A stretch of 64,000 nt of DNA from Bordetella parapertussis (GTDB taxonomy: Bacteria > Pseudomonadota > Gammaproteobacteria > Burkholderiales > Burkholderiaceae_B), in assembly GCA_945897365.1 (NCBI GenBank), contig CAMDFD010000004.1, positions 1 to 64,000 on the forward strand. Reading direction: 5' to 3'. The stretch's first letter is position 1. Every line of letters begins with the position of its first letter. The position numbers and the translations under genes were made by a program. The notes below the pieces were generated by a model, which was not told where the DNA came from, ran no database searches, and saw nothing but the letters and a program-made list of their open reading frames with translations. This document shows positions 51,898 through 61,345 of the stretch, piece by piece.

Positions 51898-52776
51898 ATG
51901 CTTAATTATCATCATTTGCGCTATTTTTGGGCTGTTGCGACCGAGGGAAATCTCGCGAACGCCGCGGAAAAACTCGGTGTCAGCGTACAAACCGTCAGTG
52001 GGCAAATTTCAAAGCTTGAAAGCGACCTGGGTCGCACCTTATTTCAACTCGAAGGGCGACGACTCGTACTCACCGAAGCTGGACGTGTCGCACGTCGCTA
52101 CGCGGATGAAATATTTCGTCTAGGCGAACAGATGCTCGGAAACCTATCGGACGACTCGCTAGAGCGGACACTTCGTCTGACGATCGGCGTTTCAGACGTA
52201 GTACCGAAAACCATTTCATATCGTCTGTTAGCGCCGGTATTAAGAGGGGATCATCAAGTCAAGATTGAATGCCTCGAGGGCCGCTTTGAAGAACTCTTGC
52301 CCTCACTGATGCTGCATCGACTCGATCTCGTGCTTTCAGATCGACCTTATGCCCAAGGTGGACCGCAACAGATCCGTTCGCATTTATTAGGTAAAAGTCC
52401 AGTGTCTATTTTCGGCGACCCAAAGCTTATTTCTGAATTGAATGGACCATTCCCTAGCTGTCTGAATGGAAAGCCTATGCTCTTGCCCACGCATGGAAGC
52501 GTATTGCGCGCGCAAATCGATGATTGGCTGAACCAACAACGCATACAAGTGAACGTCGTTGGTGAATTCGACGATAGCGCCCTGATGAAAACCTTTGGTA
52601 TGCATGGAGAAGGGTTTTTTCCAGCACCTTGTTTCGATCCAATGGATATCACCCAACAATTTCAAGTCGAGCATTTAGGTCGGGTCGAAGACGTATTCGA
52701 AAGTTATTACGCCTTGGTGGATCGTCCAAAACTCAGCAACCCCGCTGTGCAAACACTGCTTTCCACGAAAATCTGA
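51898..52776 (+). CDS. NhaR-like LysR-family regulator
   Basis: A 292-residue LysR protein. MLNYHHLRYFWAVATEGNLANAAEKLGVSVQTVSGQISKLE is the N-terminal HTH and matches NhaR-type activators (NYHHLRYFW start). NhaR activates sodium/proton antiporters; here the divergent gene is the dead TerC, a possible former target, and the downstream gene is a Bug receptor. The present target is not known. Confidence 0.88.
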   Translation: MLNYHHLRYFWAVATEGNLANAAEKLGVSVQTVSGQISKLESDLGRTLFQLEGRRLVLTEAGRVARRYADEIFRLGEQMLGNLSDDSLERTLRLTIGVSDVVPKTISYRLLAPVLRGDHQVKIECLEGRFEELLPSLMLHRLDLVLSDRPYAQGGPQQIRSHLLGKSPVSIFGDPKLISELNGPFPSCLNGKPMLLPTHGSVLRAQIDDWLNQQRIQVNVVGEFDDSALMKTFGMHGEGFFPAPCFDPMDITQQFQVEHLGRVEDVFESYYALVDRPKLSNPAVQTLLSTKI

Positions 52777-52908
52777 GCGATCTTGTCCAACAACATTGGT
52801 CTATCCAAGGGACTTCCCTAATTCAATTTCGTCTATAACAACTTACTCTAAGATCTGCGGTCGATTAAAAAAGACTTTCCCAGTTTCCACTATTTTTTGC
52901 GAGTGCAT

Positions 52909-53877
52909 ATGTTTATCAAAAAACTGCTGACTATTTCGATCGCCATGATCGCGGCCTCGACGAGCTTTCAAAGTGTTGCGCAAGGCGCTTACCCCAACAA
53001 GCCCGTCAAGCTCATCGTTCCCTTCCCTCCTGGTCAAGCCACAGACATTGTGGGTCGTTTGCTCGCGGATGGACTCACCAAGGAATGGGGTCAACCAGTA
53101 GTCGTTGAAAACAAGGGAAACACGATTGTTGGCATGCTGGATGGTAAAAAAGCGCCTGCGGATGGTTACACCATTACCTTTGGCACGAGCGGCACCTTGG
53201 GGGTCAATCCAAGCTTGTACTCGAAACTCCAGTACGGTCCTAAAGACTTTGAAATGGTCAACGGTGTCTTCATCGTGCCGCTCATGATCGTCGCTCATCC
53301 CTCGTTTCCGTACAACAATGTCACAGAGCTTATCGCCGCAGCTAAAAAAGAACCTAATAAATTCAACATTGGCTATGCAGGGACGGGCACCTCGCAACAC
53401 TTGACAGGCGAGCTTTTCAAATCCAGTGCCAAGGTAGAAATGACGGGCGTCAATTACAAAGGCAGCGGTCCAGCCATGACGGACTTATTGGGCGGTCAGA
53501 TTCCCTTGCTAGTTGACAGTCTTGCCTCGGCGCTACCTCAAGTCAAAGCAGGCAAAATTAAAGCGCTTGCGATGACGAGCGCCCAACGCGTACCCCAATT
53601 ACCCGATGTCCCGACAGTCGCGGAAGCCGGACTTCCTGGCTTTGAAGGAAGTGGCTGGGGTGGGCTGATCGTACCGGCCGGAACACCTCCAGCGGTTGTC
53701 ACCAAGATCAGCGCCGATGTTCAAAAGTTGCTCCGTGACCCTGAGTTTCAACAAAGAATTATCGCGCGCGGCGCCATTCCCGATCCTCGTGGGGCTAAAG
53801 AATGGAGCGCCTTTGTTGACTCAGAGGTCGTCAAGTGGGGCGATGTGATCAAGAAAGCAAATCTTAAAGCGGACTAA
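52909..53877 (+). CDS. Bug/TctC-family periplasmic solute receptor
   Basis: A 322-residue receptor. ATG 52909 (MFIKKLLTISIAMIAAS) is preferred over TTG 52897 because the signal peptide then starts normally; cleavage near SVAQG. Mature blocks are YPNKPVKLIVPFPPGQATDI, ENKGNTIVGMLDGKKAPADG, GVNYKGSGPAMTDLLGGQ and GWGGLIVPAGTPP. It is 102 bases before a porin-like gene. Orphan Bug, ligand unknown. Confidence 0.92.
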   Translation: MFIKKLLTISIAMIAASTSFQSVAQGAYPNKPVKLIVPFPPGQATDIVGRLLADGLTKEWGQPVVVENKGNTIVGMLDGKKAPADGYTITFGTSGTLGVNPSLYSKLQYGPKDFEMVNGVFIVPLMIVAHPSFPYNNVTELIAAAKKEPNKFNIGYAGTGTSQHLTGELFKSSAKVEMTGVNYKGSGPAMTDLLGGQIPLLVDSLASALPQVKAGKIKALAMTSAQRVPQLPDVPTVAEAGLPGFEGSGWGGLIVPAGTPPAVVTKISADVQKLLRDPEFQQRIIARGAIPDPRGAKEWSAFVDSEVVKWGDVIKKANLKAD

Positions 53878-53979
53878 GCGCCCAGACTGAGTACCCACCC
53901 ACCGGCGAAAGCACACAATGCATCAGGTCGGTGGTCACTAAAGACACGTGGAATTTCGTTGCATACATTACCAAACACG

Positions 53980-54849
53980 ATGCCTCGGATCATCTACTGC
54001 CTTCTTATTTCGGGGCTGCTATCTGCTTCCTTTGTCAGTCATGCGCTAGACCTGAACCCGTTCGATGCCGTAGCGCCTCAACCCGACAAAAATCTTTTCT
54101 CCGCGACCCTGCTTAGTACAGAAGCAAAAGGGATCTACACGAACGGCATCAAGTCTGCCGCGACACCAACTCTTTCAGTCAATCAAATCCAATTCAGACT
54201 CGGTCGGTCATATCGAGTGGCGGGTTTAACCGGCCTTTCCTTCGTTCAGCTTCCCGTTGGTATGTTAACTCCCGGTGGGACGGCTTCTAGTCACCCAACC
54301 GATTATGGAATAGGTGACCTGACGCTCGTGACCGCGCTTTGGCCTTATGAAAATCAGCAGACACGCACCTATTTCGCTATCGCGGGCTATTTGACTCTCC
54401 CTACTGGGAGTTACTCCAATCAGCAACTCTTCAATCTTGGTGGCAAACGGGTTGCGGGCGATATTCAACTCGCTTATCAAACAGCGCTGACTAAACAGCT
54501 AGACGGTATGATCGGCTTCGATACGATGTGGTATGGTCCGAACAATCATTTAGGCGCAAGCAATGCGCAACTCACGCAAAAGCCTCTCTATACGGCTCAG
54601 ATCGGTCCTATCTATAACATCAACCAAACCTTCGCTGTCGCAGCGACGTATCTCTACGTTTGGGGTGCCGAAACAAGCACCAATGGGTTGAGCAACAACA
54701 ATGCGCTACAAAACCATCGCTATTTGCTCAGCGCGGTTGCAACCACAAGCAAAGGGCGTTTTATGCTGCAGTACGGGACCAATCTAGATACACAATTCGG
54801 CTTTAACGAAACACGACGCATGATTTTGCGTTATGCCGTAGCGTTTTAA
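53980..54849 (+). CDS. Outer-membrane transporter-like protein (phenol_MetA_deg family)
   Basis: A 289-residue protein with a signal peptide (MPRIIYCLLISGLLSASFVSHA). The body is strand-rich, with YGIGDLTLVTALWPYENQ and AIAGYLTLPTGSYSNQQLFNLGG, the pattern of the MetA-pathway phenol-degradation outer-membrane family, and it ends in MILRYAVAF, a terminal Phe. ATG 53980 is chosen because the signal peptide starts there. It is likely an outer-membrane channel for the compound taken up by the flanking Bug proteins. Confidence 0.8.
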   Translation: MPRIIYCLLISGLLSASFVSHALDLNPFDAVAPQPDKNLFSATLLSTEAKGIYTNGIKSAATPTLSVNQIQFRLGRSYRVAGLTGLSFVQLPVGMLTPGGTASSHPTDYGIGDLTLVTALWPYENQQTRTYFAIAGYLTLPTGSYSNQQLFNLGGKRVAGDIQLAYQTALTKQLDGMIGFDTMWYGPNNHLGASNAQLTQKPLYTAQIGPIYNINQTFAVAATYLYVWGAETSTNGLSNNNALQNHRYLLSAVATTSKGRFMLQYGTNLDTQFGFNETRRMILRYAVAF

Positions 54850-54869
54850 ATGAATGTTTACCGGTGACA

Positions 54870-54898
54870 TTGTCCGGAAAATATGGTCAGTGTATATT
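54870..54898 (+). promoter_or_regulatory. Promoter candidate of the Bug-lyase-hydratase operon
   Basis: TTGTCC (54870-54875), 17 bases, TATATT (54893-54898) fits a sigma-70 promoter, 32 bases before the Bug gene at 54931. The ribosome-binding site CCGGAGACA follows. Confidence 0.6.
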
Positions 54899-54930
54899 CG
54901 TAGCATAACAAATTACAAACCGGAGACAAT

Positions 54931-55902
54931 ATGAAACGCCGTCACTTTATGGGTTCGGCCATTGCCGCAGGCTTTGCGCTCAGTTCCCAATCATTGTTTG
55001 CCCAAAAAGCATACCCAAATAAACAAATTCGTTTCGTCGTGCCCTTTGCAGCTGGTGGTGGTGGCGATGCCATTGCCCGCATGCTGGCCCAGAGGTTAAG
55101 CGAACAAATCAATGATGTAGTTACCGTCGAAAACAAAGCCGGTGCTGGCGGCATTATTGGTTCATCCTTTGTCCTAAAGTCTCCTCCGGATGGCTACACC
55201 GTCCTGAATATGTCCAGCACCTATGCTATCCAGGCGGCGATTGGAAAAAATCTAAATTTTGATCCGGTCAAGGACATGCAACCGATCATTATGGTTTCGC
55301 GAGACCCTGCGATCTTAGTGGTGAGAGCAAACTCGCTGCTGAATAATGCCGAGGACCTTAAAGCTGCGGCGCTTAAAAATCCTGGCAAACTCACACACGG
55401 CTCTGCCGGCATAGGCTCGCTTGCTCATTTGGGTACCGAAGAGTTGGCTCACTTAATGGGTATTAGCCTCGCGCACATTCCCTACAAGGGTTCCTCTCAG
55501 GCATATAACGATTTGCTGGGTGGAAACGTTGACATGATGTTGACGAGTTCGACTTTTGCGGCACCGCAAATTAAAGGCGGTCGCCTCAAGGCGATCGGTA
55601 TCGCGGGCACCAAACGTCTCGATAGTCTTGCAGAGGTGAAAACCTTTGAAGAACAGGGTGTCAAAGGCTACAACGTCGTGGACTGGAAAGCCGTGGCCGG
55701 CCCAAAGGGTATGCCAGCCGAAGCCGTTACTTTTCTCAACCGAGAACTCAATAATGTGCTTAAGCATAAGTCCGTGACTGAACGCTTTGACGCTGAAGGA
55801 ACGACCGCTGTGGGCGGGACACCAGACGACTTGATGCGAACCATCCTTTCGGATATCGAGCGCTGGAAACGCGTGATCGAAGTCGCTCAGGTGAAGTTTT
55901 AA
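54931..55902 (+). CDS. Bug/TctC-family periplasmic solute receptor
   Basis: A 323-residue receptor. MKRRHFMGSAIAAGFALSSQ has a twin-arginine-like start, so export may be Tat-linked; mature start is AYPNKQIRFVVPFAAGGGGD, then NKAGAGGIIGSSFVL, LAHIPYKGSSQAYNDLLGGN and DWKAVAGPKGMP. The TAATG with the lyase gene (one-base overlap) shows strict operon coupling. It probably binds the substrate or an analogue of the operon's enzymes, i.e. a substituted maleate or malate. Confidence 0.92.
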   Translation: MKRRHFMGSAIAAGFALSSQSLFAQKAYPNKQIRFVVPFAAGGGGDAIARMLAQRLSEQINDVVTVENKAGAGGIIGSSFVLKSPPDGYTVLNMSSTYAIQAAIGKNLNFDPVKDMQPIIMVSRDPAILVVRANSLLNNAEDLKAAALKNPGKLTHGSAGIGSLAHLGTEELAHLMGISLAHIPYKGSSQAYNDLLGGNVDMMLTSSTFAAPQIKGGRLKAIGIAGTKRLDSLAEVKTFEEQGVKGYNVVDWKAVAGPKGMPAEAVTFLNRELNNVLKHKSVTERFDAEGTTAVGGTPDDLMRTILSDIERWKRVIEVAQVKF

Positions 55903-56771
55903 TGAGCACTCAAAGTCTGAATAAAGTACTGCGTCAAGCTCTCGTTGCCGGCGCAGGGCACATGATGCCCGGTGCCGGCAACGCGTTAGCCGCCAGATTT
56001 ATCGAAGCTGCAGGACACAAAATGATGCTGGTGAGCGGTGCTGCTGTGGCCAACAACTATCTCGGCGTTCCGGACTTAGGACTTGTATCCGTCACGGAGC
56101 TTGCGGATCACGTGGCAGCGATTCGCGAAGTCGTAAACATCCCCATTCTCGCGGATGGGGACACTGGCTTTGGCAACGCGATCAATGCGCGTCGCACAGT
56201 GCAACTGCTCGAGCGAGCGGGTGCCAATGCCATCATGCTCGAAGACCAAACCTATCCAAAACGTTGTGGTCATTTTGAAGGAAAAGACATCATCTCGACG
56301 CAAGAGATGGTGTCTAAACTCAAGGCAGCTGTCGATGCGCGAAAAGATCCTGATCTCATGATTCTCGCCCGAACCGATGCAAGAGCCGTCGAAGGCTTTG
56401 AGGCGGCACTTGACCGCGCGCGCGCCTATCAGGAAGCAGGTGCTGATTTTCTGTTTATTGAAGCACCCCTCACCAAGGAGGAATTACTCGCGATTCCCGC
56501 TGCGGTGCCCGGCATTCATCTTTGCAACATGGTCATTGGTGGAAAAACACCTTTGCTGCCACGCGAAGAACTCGCTCAAGCAGGTTATGCGGTTGTTTGT
56601 TACGCCAACGCAGCCCTGCAAGCTTCCATGCTTGCGATGCAACAGGCGATGCAGCATCTCGCCGAACATGGCTCAATCAAAGGTTTCGAGTCCAAGCTCA
56701 TGATGTTTGCTGAAAGACAAGAAGCGCTCGACGCCAATCTTTTCAAAGAACTCGAGAAACGCTACACATGA
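55902..56771 (+). CDS. Isocitrate lyase/PEP mutase family lyase
   Basis: A 289-residue alpha/beta-barrel enzyme. ADGDTGFGNAINARRTVQ (about 85-102, metal-binding Asp residues), EDQTYPKRCGHFEGKD (about 117-132, the flexible KRCGH loop with the catalytic Cys) and ARTDARAVEGFEAALDRA (about 153-170) are diagnostic. The KRCGH form is that of methylisocitrate lyase and 2,3-dimethylmalate lyase. It cleaves a 2-methyl(or alkyl)malate-type acid to pyruvate plus a second acid. It is the second gene of the coupled operon. Confidence 0.92.
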   Translation: MSTQSLNKVLRQALVAGAGHMMPGAGNALAARFIEAAGHKMMLVSGAAVANNYLGVPDLGLVSVTELADHVAAIREVVNIPILADGDTGFGNAINARRTVQLLERAGANAIMLEDQTYPKRCGHFEGKDIISTQEMVSKLKAAVDARKDPDLMILARTDARAVEGFEAALDRARAYQEAGADFLFIEAPLTKEELLAIPAAVPGIHLCNMVIGGKTPLLPREELAQAGYAVVCYANAALQASMLAMQQAMQHLAEHGSIKGFESKLMMFAERQEALDANLFKELEKRYT

Positions 56772-58183
56772 CCGTCCAATCGCCACGTACTTTTTTCGAG
56801 AAGGTTTGGCAAGATCACGTCATCAAAAGTCTTGACCAAGAGTCCGACCTTCTGCAAGTAGATCGGCTGGTACTCCATGAGCTCTCGGGAAGCCAAGCAC
56901 TTCGGGCGCTCGAAGAAGCAGGTCGGCAACCTGTTAGCCGACGGCAAGTATTCACCGTGATCGAGCACTTGATTTCAACGCAACCCGGACGAGGTCCCTG
57001 CGACTCCGTTTCGACAAGCGGGCCTTCCATGATTCAAACCACGCGTGAAGCGTCAAAAAAATGGGGTGTGCACTTTATTGATTACGATGACCCGCGACAA
57101 GGCATCGCGCACGTTGTAGCGCCTGAACTCGGGATCGCGTTTCCAGGTGCTACGCTGGTCTGTTGTGATAGCCACACCAGCACCATCGGTGGCGTGGGCG
57201 CACTTGCCTGGGGTATCGGTGCGTCTGAAGCAGAACATGTGCTCGCGACGCAAACCTTGGCGCAAGCCAAACCCAAAACCATGCGTGTCACGTTCAACGG
57301 GCAACTAAAACCTGGCGTATTCGCCAAAGACATGATTCTGGCTTTAATTGGAAAAATTGGTGCCCAAGGTGGCATTGGCTTTGCGACGGAATACGCCGGA
57401 CAAGCGGTTCAAGATCTTTCTGTCGAGGGGCGTCTGACTCTGTGCAACATGTCGATCGAGTTTTCTTGCAAATATGGTTTCGTGCCACCCGATGACAAGA
57501 CCTTTCAATACCTCAAGGGTGCGGAATTTTCTCCCAAAGGTGCGGCATGGAATCAAGCAGTCGCCTACTGGTCCACGCTAGCCAGCGACCCTGGCGCTCG
57601 GTTCGACAAAGAGGTAACGATCGATTGCAATACGCTTGAGCCTCAAGTGACTTGGGGCATCAGTCCACAGCAAGTGGGGGCCATAGGAATAAACATTCCC
57701 GCACCGACGACCGCATCAGATCACGAAGCACAAGCGTTGGGTGAGCGTGCGTTGAACTACATGCGACTCGAAGCTCAAACCCCGCTCTTGGGCGTACCCA
57801 TCGATGTCGCCTATATCGGCTCCTGCACCAACGCGCGACTGTCCGATTTACGTGCGGCTGCCGCAGTACTAAAAGGCAGAAAAATTAAACAAGGTATTCA
57901 GGCCATTTGTGTGCCGGGGTCGACTGCCGTCAAACGGGCAGCCGAAGCCGAAGGTCTTGATCAAATTTTTATTCAAGCTGGTTTTGAGTGGCACGAATCA
58001 GCCTGTGGTTTCTGTGGCCATATCGGGGACAACCGCTTTGCCAACTTGCGTGTGATCAGCACAACCAATCGAAACTTTGAATCTCGGCAAGGTCCGCAAA
58101 CAAGGACACACCTGGCAAGCCCCGCTACTGTCGCAGCCTCTGCCATCAAAGGCTGTATTGCCGACGCTCGGGAGCTCATCTAA
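56768..58183 (+). CDS. Aconitase-family hydratase large subunit, LeuC-like but divergent
   Basis: A 471-residue IPM-isomerase/aconitase-type large subunit. Cluster Cys are at IGSCTNARLSDL (about 350-361) and ESACGFCGHIGDNR (about 413-426). CCDSHTSTIGGVGALAWGIGASE and STTNRNFESRQGPQTRTHLASPATVAASA are the family text. But the segment that in LeuC reads DHNVPT is EHLIST here (about 66-71), followed by an atypical stretch QPGRGPCDSVSTSGPSM, so the substrate pocket differs. No leuB lies near; the neighbours are a lyase and LeuD-like subunit. So it is more likely a citraconate/dimethylmaleate-type hydratase than leucine synthesis. Overlaps: ATGA with the lyase, TAATG with the small subunit. Confidence 0.85.
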   Translation: MTVQSPRTFFEKVWQDHVIKSLDQESDLLQVDRLVLHELSGSQALRALEEAGRQPVSRRQVFTVIEHLISTQPGRGPCDSVSTSGPSMIQTTREASKKWGVHFIDYDDPRQGIAHVVAPELGIAFPGATLVCCDSHTSTIGGVGALAWGIGASEAEHVLATQTLAQAKPKTMRVTFNGQLKPGVFAKDMILALIGKIGAQGGIGFATEYAGQAVQDLSVEGRLTLCNMSIEFSCKYGFVPPDDKTFQYLKGAEFSPKGAAWNQAVAYWSTLASDPGARFDKEVTIDCNTLEPQVTWGISPQQVGAIGINIPAPTTASDHEAQALGERALNYMRLEAQTPLLGVPIDVAYIGSCTNARLSDLRAAAAVLKGRKIKQGIQAICVPGSTAVKRAAEAEGLDQIFIQAGFEWHESACGFCGHIGDNRFANLRVISTTNRNFESRQGPQTRTHLASPATVAASAIKGCIADARELI

Positions 58184-58803
58184 TGGAAGCACTCAAGAAA
58201 GTATCTGGTATCGCTGCACCCTTTATGCGCATCAATATTGATACGGATCAAATCATACCTGCGCTTTTTTTAGGCGGAACCGATGCAAAAGGCTATGGTG
58301 CCCACTTGTTTCACGGTTGGCGTTTTCTTCCTGACGGGAACCCGAATCCAGACTTTATTTTAAATCAACCTCCTTACGATCGGTCACAGGTGCTTTTAGC
58401 TGATCGAAATTTTGGCTGTGGCTCATCGAGAGAACGCGCCCCTAAAGCCTTGCGTGAATTTGGCTTCAGGGCCGTGATTGCACCCTCCTTCGGTGGCATT
58501 TTTTTTAATAATTGCTATCGCAATGGCTTGGTCCCAGTCGAGCTTCCGATTGAGGATATTCGCGTATTGGTTGACGAAGTGGCCCATACAAAGGGTCAAG
58601 GCCTCATCACAGTCGATTTAGAGGCTCTCACGGTCACCTCACCCAGTGGCAAACACTTTTCCTTTAACGCGCCACCCGCTCTTAGAGAGATGCTGTTGCA
58701 CGGTATGGATGAAATTGCACTGACACTTTCGCAGTCTTCTCAAATCGATGACTTCAGACAAACAGATCGCACTAAAAGACCCTGGGCGTATTTCACTCAA
58801 TAA
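58183..58803 (+). CDS. Aconitase-family hydratase small subunit, LeuD-like
   Basis: A 206-residue swivel-domain subunit. INIDTDQIIPALFL (about 18-31), DRNFGCGSSRERAPKALREFGF (about 76-97) and SFGGIFFNNCYRNGLVPVELP (about 104-124) are the family motifs; GCGSSRE binds substrate. It completes the hydratase with the preceding large subunit, one-base overlap. It ends the operon; the convergent LysR gene overlaps by 11 bases. Confidence 0.9.
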   Translation: MEALKKVSGIAAPFMRINIDTDQIIPALFLGGTDAKGYGAHLFHGWRFLPDGNPNPDFILNQPPYDRSQVLLADRNFGCGSSRERAPKALREFGFRAVIAPSFGGIFFNNCYRNGLVPVELPIEDIRVLVDEVAHTKGQGLITVDLEALTVTSPSGKHFSFNAPPALREMLLHGMDEIALTLSQSSQIDDFRQTDRTKRPWAYFTQ

Positions 58804-59728
58804 ACGTCGCATCCATCCATACCTTGCTTAGGCAGAGCTCCCGCATGACACGTTTGGTCACCTCACTCACGGCCTGCGCGGCCGTTGACAAGGGAATGTG
58901 CTGAGCACGACAAAGGGCGACTGTGCGCGTGATCGTTGGCGCTCGAATCGGCAAGCTTCTTAATAACCCATTTTCAAGCTCGGCCTTGAGCGGCATTACG
59001 GGCAAGATCGTTTGACCCATTCCTGCCAGCAGCGAGTTGCGCAAAATACTGATTGAGCTAATGTCCGCTGTGACATTAGGGGGAGGAAGACCTGCTTTTA
59101 AGGCTGCCGCCTCGATAATCGGACGCACGCCATGGGGCTGGGCCGGCAAAATCAACGGTCGACTCAGCGCCTCACGGAAAGTCACGGAAGCTTTGTTATG
59201 CGCCTTTGTACTCTCAGGTTGAAAGATCAATGACATACGCTCCGATACAAGCGTCTCATACAAAAAATCACCGAGCTGACCATCATCAAACAGAATTGAT
59301 AAATGTAGGGATCCCGCCTGGAGCTGTTGCGCTAGATTGCCTGTCAACTCTTCCGTTAATTCTAAATTAACCAGAGGCAGCTCCTGCCGTACGGCCGCGA
59401 TCAGCGGCAACGCCAAGGCATGAGAAATGCTGTGTGGCAGACCAAAAATGACACGTCCCGATGGCGCCTTGAGTAAGCTTGATACACTCGTTTGGGCGTC
59501 GGCAACTTGCCGCAGAATAGAAAGTGCATGCGTACGGAAAAGCTCACCTGCCTCGGTCAGCGTGACACCCCGTCGTGAGCGCATAAAGAGCACAGCTCCC
59601 AATTCCTCCTCTAATAAGGCAAGCTGATGACTGAGCGCCGATTGGGCGATATGCACCTTGCCGGCAGCTTTTGAAAAGCTTCCATGCTCTGCGATGGCGA
59701 CAAAATAACGCAGCTGCCTAAGCTCCAT
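58793..59728 (-). CDS. LysR-family regulator
   Basis: A 311-residue LysR protein. MELRQLRYFVAIAEHGSFSKAAGKVHIAQSALSHQLALLE is the HTH; it resembles the CynR/nac-like group. ATG 59728 is used, with GGAG seven bases before it. It overlaps the end of the LeuD-like gene by 11 bases and probably regulates that operon or the MATE gene behind it. Confidence 0.88.
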   Translation of the reverse strand: MELRQLRYFVAIAEHGSFSKAAGKVHIAQSALSHQLALLEEELGAVLFMRSRRGVTLTEAGELFRTHALSILRQVADAQTSVSSLLKAPSGRVIFGLPHSISHALALPLIAAVRQELPLVNLELTEELTGNLAQQLQAGSLHLSILFDDGQLGDFLYETLVSERMSLIFQPESTKAHNKASVTFREALSRPLILPAQPHGVRPIIEAAALKAGLPPPNVTADISSISILRNSLLAGMGQTILPVMPLKAELENGLLRSLPIRAPTITRTVALCRAQHIPLSTAAQAVSEVTKRVMRELCLSKVWMDATFIE

Positions 59729-59959
59729 GATCAACTCCATCTGATTTCAAGATACATCCAGATTAAATCAATATTATGCAGATAGTATTAAATAGACTGT
59801 AATAGCCCTACAGGTTGTTCACGCGCAGCTGTTGATTACCGTCAACAGGCACTCCCTTCATGGAAGTGCGCGCGTCAAAGCCGATTCTTCTTACCGGAAG
59901 ATGGATGAAAGGTGATCAATCGATCGGTTGATCACCTTATTTTTTTGATACTCTTAGTG

Positions 59960-61345
59960 ATGCTCAAAACATCTCCTGCCACCAAGCCTGCCCATGCCAG
60001 GCTTGAGGCCATGCTAAAAGGTCCAATATTCCTGACGCTGCTTAGCCTAGCGTGGCCTAATCTCGTCATGATGCTGGCCCAGTCCAGCACGGGCTTCATC
60101 GAAGCATGGTTCCTATCAAAGCTTGGGCTCGATGCCCTCGCGGGTGCGGCACTCGTGCTGCCTATCCTGATGCTGATGCAAAGCATGTCACAAGGCGCAA
60201 TGGGAGGGGGCATCTCCTCTGCCGTCGCACGCGCGCTCGGGGCTGGCAACGCCTCACTAGCCAATAGCCTCGCATTACATGCCGTTGTGCTCAATACATT
60301 ACTAGGTATCACTTGTTCGACGCTGCTGATCACATTTAGCACGCCTCTCTTCCAACTGATGGGTGCCAAAGATGGCGCACTCGAGGCCGCTCTCGCCTAC
60401 GCGCAAATCGCCTTTCCCGGCTTGATTCTGATGTGGATCATGAATGCGCTGGCCAGTGTGATCCGTGGTTCAGGGAACATGTTCACACCCGGCATTGTTA
60501 TATCTGGCGGAGCCGTTTTACTTGTTCCCCTTTCCCCCTTATTGATCTTCGGTTGGGGACCTTTTCCCGCGCTTGGTATCGCAGGCGCAGGCTGGGCACT
60601 GGTTGCGTACTACGGGTCTGGCACATTGGTTTTGCTTTGGTATGTCATGTCCGGTCGCAATCTCGCCCGTCTACAAGCAGGCGTTCTTACCTGGCCTCCT
60701 ATGCGCAACATTCTCGCCGTCGGCGGTTTCGCAACCCTCAACCCACTCCTCACGAACGGTCTCATTGCATCCACCACCGCACTTGTGGGCGCCTATCTTG
60801 GCACCGCTGCCTTAGCCGGCTATGGCACAGCGGCTAGGCTCGAGTACTTCATTTTCCCCGTCGCCTTTGGCATTGGTGCGCCACTGGTTGCAATGGTGGC
60901 CTCCAACCTGGGCGCCAATCAACCAGAGCGCGCTTTAAAAATCGCCTTAACGGGCGGTGCTATGGCCTTTGTCGTCGCCGAGGTCATCGGACTAGCCGCC
61001 GCCATTTGGCCTCACAGTTGGATGAGTCTATTCGGTGATGATCCCGACATGATCGAAGCAGGCGTCAGCTACCTGAGGGTGGTTGGACCCTTCTTTGGTT
61101 TTTTTGGCTTGGGCTTCACGCTTTACTTTGCAGCCCAAGGGGCAAGAACGCTTTTTTGGCCGCTGACCTCTGGTGTGCTGCGTCTAAGCGTTGCAGTCCT
61201 TGGCGGCTGGGCCATTTTGCACTTCACCGCCTCATTGACATGGTTCTTTGCCGCCTCGGCCCTTGCGATGGCGCTCTACGGCATCGTGATCTTGGTCACA
61301 ACCACGCCACGGGTTTGGTTTAGAGACGAGTCATCGCGACGCTAA
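59960..61345 (+). CDS. MATE family efflux transporter
   Basis: A 461-residue membrane protein with twelve helices in two halves. IFLTLLSLAWPNLVMMLAQSSTGFIEAWFL (about 22-51) and MLMQSMSQGAMGGGISSAVARALGAGN (about 71-97) are MATE signatures, repeated in the second half with MVASNLGANQPERALK. It exports drugs or metabolites against Na+ or H+. ATG 59960 is preferred to GTG 59912. Its stop overlaps the convergent glycosyltransferase gene by 26 bases. Confidence 0.9.
   Translation: MLKTSPATKPAHARLEAMLKGPIFLTLLSLAWPNLVMMLAQSSTGFIEAWFLSKLGLDALAGAALVLPILMLMQSMSQGAMGGGISSAVARALGAGNASLANSLALHAVVLNTLLGITCSTLLITFSTPLFQLMGAKDGALEAALAYAQIAFPGLILMWIMNALASVIRGSGNMFTPGIVISGGAVLLVPLSPLLIFGWGPFPALGIAGAGWALVAYYGSGTLVLLWYVMSGRNLARLQAGVLTWPPMRNILAVGGFATLNPLLTNGLIASTTALVGAYLGTAALAGYGTAARLEYFIFPVAFGIGAPLVAMVASNLGANQPERALKIALTGGAMAFVVAEVIGLAAAIWPHSWMSLFGDDPDMIEAGVSYLRVVGPFFGFFGLGFTLYFAAQGARTLFWPLTSGVLRLSVAVLGGWAILHFTASLTWFFAASALAMALYGIVILVTTTPRVWFRDESSRR

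Noticed and set aside
56768..58803. Leucine biosynthesis genes leuCD
   Set aside because: Not adopted as the call: no leuB or leuA nearby, a lyase and receptor in the same coupled operon, and a changed DHNVPT segment. Still possible if they are the only copies.
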